From Laguncularia racemosa (taxonomy: Eukaryota > Streptophyta > Magnoliopsida > Myrtales > Combretaceae): a stretch of DNA of 64,000 bases. Positions 12,700-24,377 of this stretch are shown piece by piece. The stretch's first letter is position 1. Every line of letters begins with the position of its first letter. The stretch spans positions 2,914,001-2,978,000 of the forward strand of contig JBBMOL010000065.1 in NCBI GenBank assembly GCA_037954665.1, in the 5' to 3' direction. The notes under the pieces were generated by a model. The model did no database searches, was not told the DNA's origin, and saw only the letters and a list, made by a program, of their open reading frames with translations. Made by a program: the position numbers and the translations under genes.

Positions 12700-12830
12700 T
12701 AACCAATAGGAATGGACTCAAGTGGTTAAGTCTTGCTATAGGGTGAGTTTGTATCGTGTTAAGTCTTGGTCCCAACCCATGAGATGGATCTAGACTTATT
12801 CGAGGATTCAATAGGTGCACAACCAGCCTT
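12700..12830 (+). repeat. possible tRNA-derived SINE relic
   Basis: ACTCAAGTGGTTAAG at about 12717 resembles an A box of a tRNA-derived promoter, and about 50 bases on there is TCTTGGTCCCAACCC, a poor B-box match. A similar but better-preserved unit is at 33228-33325. Assignment is weak. Confidence 0.25.
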
Positions 12831-12839
12831 AATTTCTTA

Positions 12840-15800
12840 TTATTTTATATACAAAAGTATAAAATATAAAAATAAAATGGTTTAAAGTGAAAGAACCTAA
12901 GGGTTCTAAATCTAAATCCTCTCTAAACGTGTAAAGATCAGTGGTTCTTAAGCTATATAGGGCAATTACCGAGTCTTAATTCCTAAGACATGACACCACA
13001 TCCCCATGTCCCTCTCTAATTACAACCCTAAATGGGGTTCAAAAAACGTCATGAATTTGAACGAGGCAGCCTTGCTAATGGCTCTAAAACTCTCTCTCCC
13101 CAGAAGAAATTCTCTTGGTCATCAATAGGACCACTTGATTTCTAACACACTCTAGATTCAAGTGTCATACAAAATGCATATCATGGTGAAGCATTTAAGG
13201 AACTTTTGCCATAACATCATCATTTACAGAGACACCAAGATGATATTGACTCTGTAGAGTGTATTAAAGCCAACTGCATATCAAATTTAGCACCACTGTC
13301 CAGCAGGCATCTTAATTGCTGAGAAAAGCAATATTAATTGACTGGTTTCATCAGTCCTAATAAATTAACATGGATCCTTTTTGCTTCTGTTGAAGCCACT
13401 AGAAGTAACAATAAGTTTACATGGACCTAACCCTAGGAGTGTTTTTAATGAGCACAGTTCTTTGTCATGTGTACTGCTAAGTCGGCAGTATGTCATCAAA
13501 CTCGAAATTGGTGTCTTAGAAGTACACGTTAGTAAAGTTTTATTTTCCCTCGTATATGAAATGTTCACTACTTATTAATATGTCAATTATGTATATTTTA
13601 CAAAATTTGACCTTTAAGGTAAGATTTCATTTTTCAATTTTATTTTTGATTAGCTGTGTTTTTTACATTACCTCAAGCTTCCACTTTTTCAAGTTACACT
13701 ACAAAAGGAAATTGAGTACAGTAGCTTATTAATAATTATTGTAGGTTTTTTTTGTAATTATAACTCATGCATTAGGTCAATTTTCAAATTTTGCAATATT
13801 AAAAACCATTGCAAAATATATTTCGTTATAGTTGTATGCTCAACACTCTTAAACCGCCCATTACTTATCAATGGTTTGGTTTTAAAGTGTTTGGTGTATA
13901 CTATAATATAAAAGTAAATTTTGCAACAGTTCTTATATTGTAAAATTTAAATAGTGTACCATCTAACATACAAGTTATAACTATAATAAGAAAAAAAGTC
14001 ACTACGTTTGATATTTAAAATATATATATATATATATATATAGAATTACTATATGATAATTACATATAAATTAGAGTCCTCATTACTGTATGTTACTATG
14101 GTTGTTAATTTTAATTTTGTTAGATATATTTTATATCTCCAGCTAAAATCTCTGTACAACATAAATCATTCGTTTAGTAACATAAATCACTTATTCTTTA
14201 TAATATGTTAATTAAATGAGCTTCTTCTTCTTCTTCTTCTTTTTCCAATAAAATGTAATAAATGTAATAAGTTGTTATTAGATCAGTAGCTTCGAGACTT
14301 TCGTTAAGTAACTTTCACAAGTACAGTACTGAGATGTAGCTTTGAGAGGTGAATTTCTAGCTGCACCCAATTCTATACACCCAGGAATCTAACACATGTA
14401 AATGATGGGGGTTCACACATTAAAAAAGAAAAGGGCTTTACATATTTATTTCTTTATTCATTTATTTATTTTTATATGTCAAATTTCTAATAAATCAATA
14501 GGTAAAATAGGGTTCGTATCATGACCACTCAAAGCATTTTATTAATAAGTGCCTTATAAGAAACTTATATATTTTATAAAAATAATATCTTTTGTTTTCG
14601 ATTAAATAAACTTAGTAAATGTAAGAAGACATTCATCAAAAAAAAAAGAAGGAAAAACAACATTACAAAATAGAGAGTAGTTAAAGGTTTTGTTAAATAC
14701 TTTGACCCAAAAAAGGAAAAAAAAAGAAAAAGAAAAGAAAAGGGTGTTGTTAAAAGTATTAGTCAGTAAACCACGTAAGACCTTTTTCGCTTAGAGATTC
14801 CATTAGTTTTTATCTGAGTTCTCAAACAATCCAATCATTAAATGAGCCCATGAAAAGGTGGAGCCAGCAAACGGACGGTCTAGATTAATGAGCCGGTGGG
14901 CCACATTCCCGGTAGCGTCATTAAAAGCCAATCCTGGATCTCTATGTTTTGCTCCACCATTTTTGTAATGTAAAAACCTAGCCACACTAAACTACAGTAC
15001 TACACTACACTTCTGCTATATATATATATCATTTTAAAAAAAAAATCTAATGTTTGATAAATAAAAATTATAATATTTGATTAATGATAAATTTATAGAA
15101 AAATTTTGTTGTAAGGATTTTGCTTGGATATTCTTTTAAGAGGTAAATCCATCTAGTATTTACAAAAGGAAAAGACAATATATTTAAGAAAAAGAAATGA
15201 AAAAGAAGAGGAATGATTCACCTGTTTGTCAGTGACATTGTACATTGGTTTGGGCAATTGGCAGCAGCTGGGCCTCACTACCTGAATCATCACCTGGAAC
15301 TGATAATGTGTGGATCCTACCATTCCCCTATTTATTATTACATTTCACAATATACTTAAACCATATTATACTTTTCCCAATATAAAATATTCCACAAGAT
15401 AAGATTTATATTATAACCACAATCATGACTCATGGCATTGGTTATATAAACGCTGCATACACCAATGTTAGACAAATTCTTTCTGTCAATCAAATATTAT
15501 TATGTATAAAATAAAAAGCATATTAAATATTCTTTTATATATAGCAATGTATAATTTGCTGGAATGCGCACAAGGATGAGACCAAAAATAAGATGGGGAA
15601 ACTTGATTCACTACTAGTACTGCATACCCATGTTTTTAAAATGAAGAGAAACTGAAAAACAATACATCACATGCCTATTCTAGTCTATTCTAGTATAAAA
15701 TTAGATTAATGTTGAGTAAAGAAATGAAAGTAAAAAATAATAAATCCATCTGACACACTGTGAGATGTAAATCACTTGGATGTTTCATATTGGTGTTTTG

Positions 15801-16332
15801 TGGTCCTTCATGAACCACACAAGCACACACAAGGAAAGAGAAGAGAGGGAAGGATTACTAGATATTGCTTGTTAGGTGGGAGTCCTAGAATGGGTACCAT
15901 ACTTGAGTCATTTTCTTCCAATAATCAAACATAGATTGCAATTAGTTTATGCCTTTATGCTAGACAAAATTAACAAACAAATAATGATATATTGATAGGA
16001 TAATTAAGATCTTATATTTGTGCACTAAATATCCAAATAAGCCAATAAGAAAACAGCTTGGGACATATAACTCATGACCATGTCAAAACAAATAAATATA
16101 TAAATGCATCTCTCCCAAACCCTAAAAAAAAAAAAAAAAACAGAACAAAACAAATAATGAAAAAGATGAACTCAGATTAATCACGCACACAAAAATTAAA
16201 AAAAGGAAAAGAAAAAGAAAAAAAAACTCATCAAATTTAATTAGAAATAATAATCAATCAGCAAAACCTCTCACTTTGTGTACACATCAAACTACCCAAA
16301 TTCACAAATATATATCAATCAAATTAATCAAA
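12840..16332. other. gene-poor region downstream of the TCP gene
   Basis: No gene recognised. It holds a CACTACAAAAGG motif at about 13697 (like the end of a CACTA element), a (TA)n tract at 14020-14042 and a CTT run at 14221-14240. The last few hundred bases (16100-16332) are A-rich and would be the 3' UTR and downstream flank of the TCP gene on the minus strand. Confidence 0.5.
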
Positions 16333-17559
16333 TCAGGAGTGATGGCTTGTAGTATCGTGTCTTTCATCCCCTGCGTGAGATCCACTCGCTTGAGACTCCG
16401 AAACCCCGGTGGTCAAACCGTGCCGATACGGGTTTAGCGCGGCGAGCATATTCAAATGCCCTTCCCCGATACCACTGCTACTACCACCACTACTACCACC
16501 GCTTGCAATGCCACTTATGTTCGAGCCTAATTGCTGGCCGGGCATAAGTGCCATGGGCGTGGGGAAATTCATAAAATGCAGTCCACTTGACATAGTACCT
16601 CTGTATAAAGCACTATTTATATTATTAACTGAAGTAGGAAATGTCCATAATGGGTCTCCACTCATGACTTGATTGCTAGGGTTAGTTACCATCCAGAAAT
16701 TCGCCGGCATCTGGCCGTGGGTCCCCGTCGCCGGCAAAGCTCCGGCACTCGACTGTAACAAGTAACTTCCAAATTGATGCTGTGATGATGGCGGCGAAGA
16801 AATTTCCCCCTCCGGCCGCCGTTTCTTACTCAAACTCTCCTCGGCCGTCTCCGATAAGTCCAAATTCGACGCGGAAGAATCCCGCAGCTCTTGCTTGGTT
16901 GGGAACATCGGATTCAAATTCAGACCGCCAGACTGGAAATTCAGCATCGAGGGAGGTGGAGTCAAGGCTGAAACGGCGGAGGAACTCTCCGGAGACAGCC
17001 CGATCCCCGCAAACAATCCGCGGCGTGGGGTGATCGAGTAGTTAGGGTTAGTGAAGTAATTTGGCGCGAAAGATGAAGACCTGAGCTGCGAAGGCACCGA
17101 CAGGGAGGAGCCGGAGCTTCGGAGAGAGATATTGAGGGAAGTAAAGTTCGCCGGGATAGTTCCCGTCCCGGTGGCGGCGATGACGGCTGGCTCCGCCTGC
17201 TGGAGCAGCCACTCGATGGTTTCTCCATCAGACTTGTGCCCTAGCTCGCGCGTGAGCTGAAAAACGCGCGCAGCACAAAGCGCTGGCATGCGGATGCGCC
17301 GTCCCCGGCCGTCGACTTTGGTGTGTCGGTCCTTGGTTGATGTCCTCTTCGGTAGGGACTTCTTGTTGGATGGCTCCGCCACAGCGGCGATGGCCAAGTT
17401 GTTGTTATTAGATGGTCGATTAGTGTTTGCTAGGGTTTCGGTTGATATAGCTAGGGAAGTAGTAGAACAAGCTGCTTCATCATCCTCTTGCTTCTTTTCG
17501 AGCAACTGGAACGGAAAGTGGTGGTGATGGTGTTCATGATCGCGACTCGAGCCCTCCAT
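16333..17559 (-). CDS. class I TCP transcription factor (TCP14/TCP15-like)
   Basis: An intronless gene of 408 codons plus stop codes a plant-specific TCP factor. Residues about 70-130 form the non-canonical bHLH TCP domain: basic part 'TSTKDRHTKVDGRGRRIRMP', then 'CAARVFQLTRELGHKSDGE' and 'TIEWLLQQAEPAVIAATGTG'. The four-residue-shorter basic region and the 'HKSDGETIEWLLQQ' helix are class I traits. The N-terminal His run followed by FPFQLL, and the Ser/Gly-rich C-terminus, resemble the TCP14/15 group; class I factors bind GTGGGNCC-type sites and control cell proliferation and growth. I chose the ATG at 17559 (A at -3, G at +4); an in-frame ATG two codons upstream (17565) is also possible. 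No frameshift is seen. Base composition is clearly richer in GC than the flanks, as expected for a conserved ORF. Confidence 0.95.
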   Translation of the reverse strand: MEGSSRDHEHHHHHFPFQLLEKKQEDDEAACSTTSLAISTETLANTNRPSNNNNLAIAAVAEPSNKKSLPKRTSTKDRHTKVDGRGRRIRMPALCAARVFQLTRELGHKSDGETIEWLLQQAEPAVIAATGTGTIPANFTSLNISLRSSGSSLSVPSQLRSSSFAPNYFTNPNYSITPRRGLFAGIGLSPESSSAVSALTPPPSMLNFQSGGLNLNPMFPTKQELRDSSASNLDLSETAEESLSKKRRPEGEISSPPSSQHQFGSYLLQSSAGALPATGTHGQMPANFWMVTNPSNQVMSGDPLWTFPTSVNNINSALYRGTMSSGLHFMNFPTPMALMPGQQLGSNISGIASGGSSGGSSSGIGEGHLNMLAALNPYRHGLTTGVSESQASGSHAGDERHDTTSHHS

Positions 17560-18060
17560 GATCATAATAATATACAACCTATGACCTTACATGAAATGAT
17601 AACACAACACGACACAACAATACTATACCCTCAGTATAGTTGTATTGTTTTGATCTTTATGATCTTGTTCCTAGTATGTGTGTGTGAGGTAAGGTAAAAT
17701 ATATGATGTTTTGTGTAATATCTGAAAATGGGATTGTGCTGTCTTTTGCTCTCTTTCTCTTTGTTTTGTTTTCTCTACAGTTTGATCTATGGAATGTAAT
17801 GTAACAAGTTGATTCAAAATTGATGTGTATGTCTCTGTGTGTGTGTGTGGTGTGTGTGATAGGGAGAGAGAGAGAGAGAAGATAAGGAAGGAAGGGGGAG
17901 AAAGCTTTAAGCAACAAAGATAATGAGTGAGAATTATATGGGTGAGCTTTAAAAAGCAAGTTTTTTTACTAAAGGAAATTTGCACTTTGCTTTGTTTGCT
18001 CCATTTTTGCTGCTTTTCTTTTTCTTCTAGCATAGACTCTTTCTTTGTTTTTTTTTTTTT
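17560..18060 (-). promoter_or_regulatory. pyrimidine-rich leader/proximal promoter of the TCP gene
   Basis: Read on the minus strand, this stretch is rich in CT and CA repeats (CT run opposite 17863-17879; GT/CA run at 17836-17858) and T-runs, a composition often seen in plant 5' UTRs and core promoters. Short ORFs here (17657-18033, minus) are low-complexity and could at most be upstream ORFs. I cannot place a transcription start site. Confidence 0.35.
17863..17879. repeat. (GA)n microsatellite in TCP leader
   Basis: A run of GA dinucleotides on the plus strand (CT on the coding strand), adjoining a GT run at 17836-17858. Confidence 0.85.
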
Positions 18061-21000
18061 TTTCTTGAGAAATCTGGAATTCCTCTTTGTTGATTTTCTA
18101 ATTACACGTACCTTGTGCCATTTTTATAAATTTTATTGGTGGATGTTGAGAAATAAATAAGTATACTTTAATTGCATTCGTATCTTTATGTAATTTTTAT
18201 TATTTTTTCAACATATAGAATAGATGAATCTACCTATAAAAAATTGAACTACATAAGTATTTTTTTTCTATATATAAAAAATATATGAAAATTTTTTATA
18301 TATTTTTCAAGATCTATCCACTCTTTAGCATTTATAAAGTTTATTTAATAAAACAAAATTTGATAATAATTCACACATAATTTGAAATAAGTCTTTAAAA
18401 AGTGTAAAATTTGTATTATAATATGTGCATATGACTCTTCTTAACAAATTCTTTTAAGGGTGAGTTGATCATAAGATGAAAAAAAAATGGCTTTTTAAAG
18501 GTATGAACAAGAAAACATTATGGTTTGGTTAAACTAATAGTTGGGTATTCATTTATTTGATTTACAAATTTTTTTTTTTCTGAAATTAAGAATGGAAAAT
18601 TTTTTAAAAATCTTTTTTTTTCAAGGGTTTCCTTTTTATTGTGGTTGGACAGGTCCTTTGGTTCAGACTCCACGTGAGGTGCTCTTTTTATCATTCAATC
18701 CATAAAGACAATGGTGGCCGAGGTGGGTCCCAATCCCAAGTCAAAAAATTGAGAGACTTGGAAAGGAAAGATTGTAGGGTGGGTCCCAACTCATTCAAGT
18801 AATCATTTCAATTTGCCTTTGCACTTTGCCTTTGTTCTGCACCTTTGTTGGGATGAGATACCCCCCCAATCTCTCTCTTCTCTCATTCTCTTCTTTTGGG
18901 CCTCCTCTAGGCCTAGGGTTTGTATATTCGTCCCCAGCTTTGCACAACTCAAACTCCCAATATCACACTATTAGTACAATTATTATTATTATTATTATTT
19001 AAAATGATTGTGTATGCTCTTTTATAAAATAATGCAGTCATTTTAGTGGGTTTTTTTTAAAAAAGATTTTCATTTTATTTATTGATAAGATTTTTATACA
19101 CATATTGATGACCTCATACTATCCCTTAAGTTATATTTTACTAAATAAACGTTCAAGTAAGTTAAAATTATACAAATTGATGGTATAAACATGCATATTT
19201 TATATGTTACAATTGATGTTGGCAAAGGGTTGTGCTTGATATGCTCAATCTATAGTCTAATGTTATACCTATATAACTTGCAATTTTTTTTTTAATGGAA
19301 GCACTAGTATAATTAACTATAATTTCAATTATGTTTCTCATCAATAAGGTAAAAAGTATTATTTTTTATGTTCTATTTGTAATTCTTAGAATTCAGTGGA
19401 ACATGGTTAAAATAAGAATAGAAATTCTTAATTAAAAAATGAGGGTTACTATCACATGTGTTGCCTAAATTAAAGGTGAGAGAGTATAAGGTAAATAAGG
19501 TATAATGAAAAGAAATTACATCAGCTAGATTAATTGATACAAAATGAATGATAGCTAAGAGTTAGGAATATAAAAATTCAATTGAATAGATCGGTACATC
19601 TCTTCTAAAGTTAAGGCGTCTCATATAGGGGATAGCTTCCTTTCTCTTTAGAGAATAAAACTCACCCAACTAGGAGAGTACAATAAATCCCATGAAAAGG
19701 ATAGTACAATTCCACATAGGAGATGGAAATAGAAAGAAAAAAAATTAACAAAATTATAGAAACCATTTACTTTAAAAATTACTAACAAGATAATATTGGC
19801 CCAATTGCTACAATTTGTAGACTAATCAAATCTATATACATTAACTTGTAGTGGAGCAAATATGATGTCAACAGATTGTTGATGGTGAGAATGAAAAAAA
19901 TAAAAAATAAAAAATAAAATACTAGATTTGAAATAAGAAGTGGCAGATCAGCAGTATATTAAGATTTATAGTGGTGGATTTATGGATTTATGGTGGAAAG
20001 ATGGGAAGAAGTACCGCCCTTAATTTATTGAGGAGTTTTACAAATGTGTGTATAAGAGAGAGAGAGAATAGGGCTATGAAACTTTTCTCAAGATAAATAA
20101 AAAATAATTAAAATGAAGCCTATATTATGTTGTTAATTTTCCAAATTTTAAGTTTATCATCATTTTCCCATACTTAAAGCTTATATAATTGCACCAAGTG
20201 TCCTAATTCCAGGCCTCAATTTAATAAAGATCATTAACTTTAGGACCTAAGCTGCCAAATCAGACAATCTATCTAGCTAGAAACATCCAAAGTACTGTTT
20301 TTGTGACAGGAAATCCAAAGCTCGTACAGTGAAAATGACAAATGGAAAATGCTTTAGGTAACGGGTGAAAAATCTTAGCAAGAGTTAAGGTTAACCGGTA
20401 AAACGAAAAAAAAAAAAAGAAAAAAAAGAAAGAAACAACAACAGCAACATGAGTTAAGCTGTCTTGTTTAATTAATTATTTTGTTCGTAACGCATGCCAT
20501 TCCTGTTTTCATGTGTTTTTTTTTTTTATTATTATAGTATAATGTTGGATAAAAATGTTTTTCTTTGATAAATATTTTATTCTTATTTGTATCAGGTTTA
20601 TATTTTATTTTAATAAACATAAGGTGAAAACAAAAAAATGAAATCAAACAATCCAATATTTTATTTTTAAATTCATCCAGTTACGTTTCAGCTTGTCGAG
20701 AATTTAAAAAAGTAATAATAATAAGTTGTAGTTAAGAATGATAATTAATATATATATATATATATATATTGGGTAGTAATCGCTATATGTTCGTGGAATA
20801 TACAACACTTCTTCATTTTAACATGATTTATTTAACCATATAAAACATGCTGTATTTATTTCTTTCACAAAAGTTTATCAATATATATAACTTTATAAGA
20901 TAATCATGTTTTTAGTAGTTGCAATAAATGAAAAGACAAATAAAAATATCTTATGTGGTTCGTATAAATATATATATATATATATATATATAGATATACT

Positions 21001-21313
21001 AAAAGGTATAAAAATAAAATAAAATTTAATTGATACTATCATGTCATATATATTAATGAACAAATGGCAATGATACTTTGACATATAATAATATAATAAT
21101 CGAAAGCTTCTTATATTATAAAAATTACTGCATATCAAAATTTTAACGAAATATTTATATGTAACTAATTAATCAATTTCTATATAATATATTAATACAT
21201 TTGAAGCCTTTCTCAAACATAAGTCCTCAAAATATTTCGAATAATAGTTCAAAAATAGCTTTTCTCTTTTCTTTTTTTTTTTTTTTTTTTGGTGTACAAT
21301 TCGGAATCACTTG

Positions 21314-21353
<40 letters not shown>

Positions 21354-23946
21354 AAATGGGAGCTGAATAAGTATATACATGGAGGAGGAGAAACTTGAAG
21401 TTTGAAGAATTTCAGGAGCAGTGGCCATTGGGGGAGGGGGGCCATTGATCAGTCGATGCTGAATGGGTCCTCTCAAAATCGAGAAAAGATTGATCTCTTG
21501 TCCTTTATAAATGTTATTTTGGAATTGAACTTTTTGGGGCTACAATCTTTAAAATATATATAGATAAGAAGGCAATCCTTTCCCAGAAACTCAATTTAAT
21601 AACATTTATTTATTTATTTTTATTTATTTATAAAAAAAAGCCACTAGCTCGCATTAAAATTTATTACTTTTGGTAATTTAGCTTTTAGTTAGGTAAATTT
21701 ATTTCATCTGAAATTATATTTCTTAATTACAATTGGTAGAACAAATTATAATTAATTTATATATATATATATAGACATCAACAATTTTAAATTAAATCCA
21801 CTAGGTACTAGAATCTATCCAGAATAATTAGTTATGAACACATGATGTTGGCACCAGTCTTTTATATGCTACTGCATTTAGGATCCAATGATAAATATAC
21901 TTGATCTACTGCCAATCATGTCGTGACACTTAAGTGATGCATAATTTACACTCCAAGAAAGGAATTTCAAGTATGATGTTAAATTGAAATAGATAGTTGA
22001 ATTTTTAAGTATTTAGAATAAAATATTATTATTATAATATATTAAATTGAATTAATCTTTTTATCCATAATTATCCGTTTTAAATATTATCTGGGTATAT
22101 GAAATCCAGCTGGTAGGCAATGCAAATTTTCGTAATCAATAAGATGGTTTAACGTAGTAGAGAAACAACATTAATATAACGGCTGCTTTGTTTTGTAGTG
22201 ACAGTCAATTTTACTTGTTAGTCAAAATATTCATGCTGATGATCACATTTGACTCCGTCCTTGCATTGCAAGTTGCAATGTAAGAACACATGCAACTTCG
22301 TAAAAGTAAAAGTTTTATAAGTGATTCGTAAGCTTGGGAGGGGTGTTGGGGTAACTTTTTCATGAAAGGGGTTGTGTTTTTTGGGTGTCTTACACGTAAA
22401 AAGCTTCAACACATGGACAGAGCCTGTTACGTCGTTGTCACTGTTTGGGATGAAGGATTGTGTCTCCCACTTCGTTTCCTTATTGGGTAATGAAAACCCT
22501 ATTTTATTTAGCTTGTGATGAGCTAGATGTTAAAATGTAATTGGATCCACATCCACATCCAGGTCGCTGTAAATTTAGAGACGATTACGCAAATTAAATG
22601 CAGCAAAGAGAAAGTTTGATGGTTTTTTTTTTTTCTTTTTTTGAAAAATTCCAAAGTGGCTTCACATTCATCCTTAGCGTGAATAGTTTAATATAAGTAA
22701 ATCTAAATAAAATCTATAGTTTACTAGAATGACTTAGTCAATTATACTAGCTCTTACTTGAATTCAAAATCTAGAGAAAATCACATAGCTGGTTAAATAT
22801 TATTTCTAACATTATTGTACTCATAAAATAAAATAAAATCATTTAAGATAATGTGGTATTCTTGAATTATCACAGATGGTGATCTTTTGATCAATCCAAA
22901 ACACATTGTGACCATATTTTAAGCAACAACATATGAGCATGAAGGTGTAAAATATAATAAATACAGCCTTATAACTTTACTTGAGAGCCTTTATTTTGTA
23001 TAAAATTACAATAGATTCTAACATCATGTCAAAATAAGAGTAGATTAATTTATTTTACTATATTTTATATATCTATTCATTTTTTTTTGTAGTTAATATG
23101 AATACTTAATGTAGTAGAAGGGATCCGATTGCAATGATCATATGCATATAGGCACATAAAGTGTACATTTTACGCTGCATGTGATCTTAAAGAAGTAACA
23201 TGAAGTGACACATAGAGGATGATTAAGAGTACTAAAAGGTAAAGAGGAAAACTAGGTTATCTCAAAAAATTTGAAGAAACATGCTATAGGTAGAAAAGTT
23301 ATATAATATCAATCCCATTGTTCATTAGAAGTGATATGTTCTTCATTTTGGTTTTGTTTGATCTTTTGTGATAATAATAAGATAGCACGATAGTTTTTTT
23401 GCCAATTTATGAGTTGTCAAATTAGGAGGAGCTCATGAGTATTTATAGACTTTGGTTGTCAACAATGTTCCTCATATTGCACTAATGATTAAAGGTCAAG
23501 ATGCATCTTCCTCTTGATGGATCTCTCCATGGGCTCCTCTTGAGTCCAAGCTCATAGATTGCCTCTCTAAGTGCATAGACCTCCATGAAAAAGCTTGAGA
23601 GTAAACAAATCAATCCAACGATTTGTACTTGAAACCCATCATACAAAATCTTCCTAAATCATCTCAAGTCCATGGCTTTAACTCTCTAGACCTTATCACT
23701 TAGCTCAAAAAATTAAGCTCAAGTTATTAATGAGTTAAAAGTCCAAAATCCATTTTAGACCTCTATACTTATGAACTTATATTCATTTTCACATTCGAAT
23801 ACATCGTCATTAGATTTTGAAACTAAATAGAAATATAAGTTTTTAGCTCAAATAATGTAATCTACATATGCATAAACTCAAAATAAAAAGAGAAAATAAT
23901 GAGACTCTAGTGTAATACTTCAAAAAAAAAAAATTGCACATCATAT
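18061..23946. other. gene-poor AT-rich region with TA and ATT microsatellites
   Basis: No gene recognised. Contains ATT repeats at 18979-19000 and (TA)n tracts at 20748-20769, 20969-20992 and 21317-21350. ORFs that run through the TA tracts (20893-21476) translate to repeated Tyr-Ile and are artefacts. Confidence 0.6.
21317..21350. repeat. (TA)n microsatellite, the longest in the window
   Basis: About 34 bp of uninterrupted AT dinucleotides. Confidence 0.9.
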
Positions 23947-23955
23947 AATTTATAA

Positions 23956-24368
23956 TGGAAAAATTATAAGCGAGAGGATAAATGTTTAGGGTCAAATTTA
24001 AATAGGAGATCGAACTTTCAAGTGGTTAAAATCAAGAATCAAAATTATATTAAGTGGTTAAAATAAATGATCAAACTTTTAAATAGTTAAAATAAAATAT
24101 CAATATTATGCTAAGTGATTGAAATTGATGATAGTTAAAATAAAATATTAATATTATGCTAAATAATTTAAATAGATGATTTGTTACTATTCTATAAATA
24201 TACTAAGTGATTCAAAAGGAAAATCTGCTACTATCCATAATAGCATTATAATGGATTCCCTATTTGAACTACTTAATATAATACTGATTTTCTATTTTAA
24301 TCATTTAAAAGTTCGATTCTCTATTCAAAATTGACACCAAACGTTGATCCCTTTCTTGTAATTCTCCC
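23956..24368. mobile_element. Mutator-type foldback MITE with 9-bp target duplication
   Basis: The two ends are long inverted repeats: the left arm from 23956 and the reverse complement of the right arm ending at 24368 align for about 105 bp at roughly three-quarters identity. Shared blocks include ATCGAACTTT and TATTATATTAAG-like runs. Perfect 9-bp duplications AATTTATAA lie at 23947-23955 and 24369-24377. Long terminal inverted repeats with a 9-bp duplication are the signature of Mutator-like elements. There is no coding sequence, so it is non-autonomous; the transcript would fold into a near-complete hairpin. The middle carries AT-rich sub-repeats (TTAAAATAAAATAT...ATTATGCTAA, twice). Confidence 0.8.
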
Positions 24369-24377
24369 AATTTATAA

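Noticed and set aside
20893..21476. Several ORFs with Tyr-Ile runs
   Set aside because: They run through TA microsatellites and have no other content.
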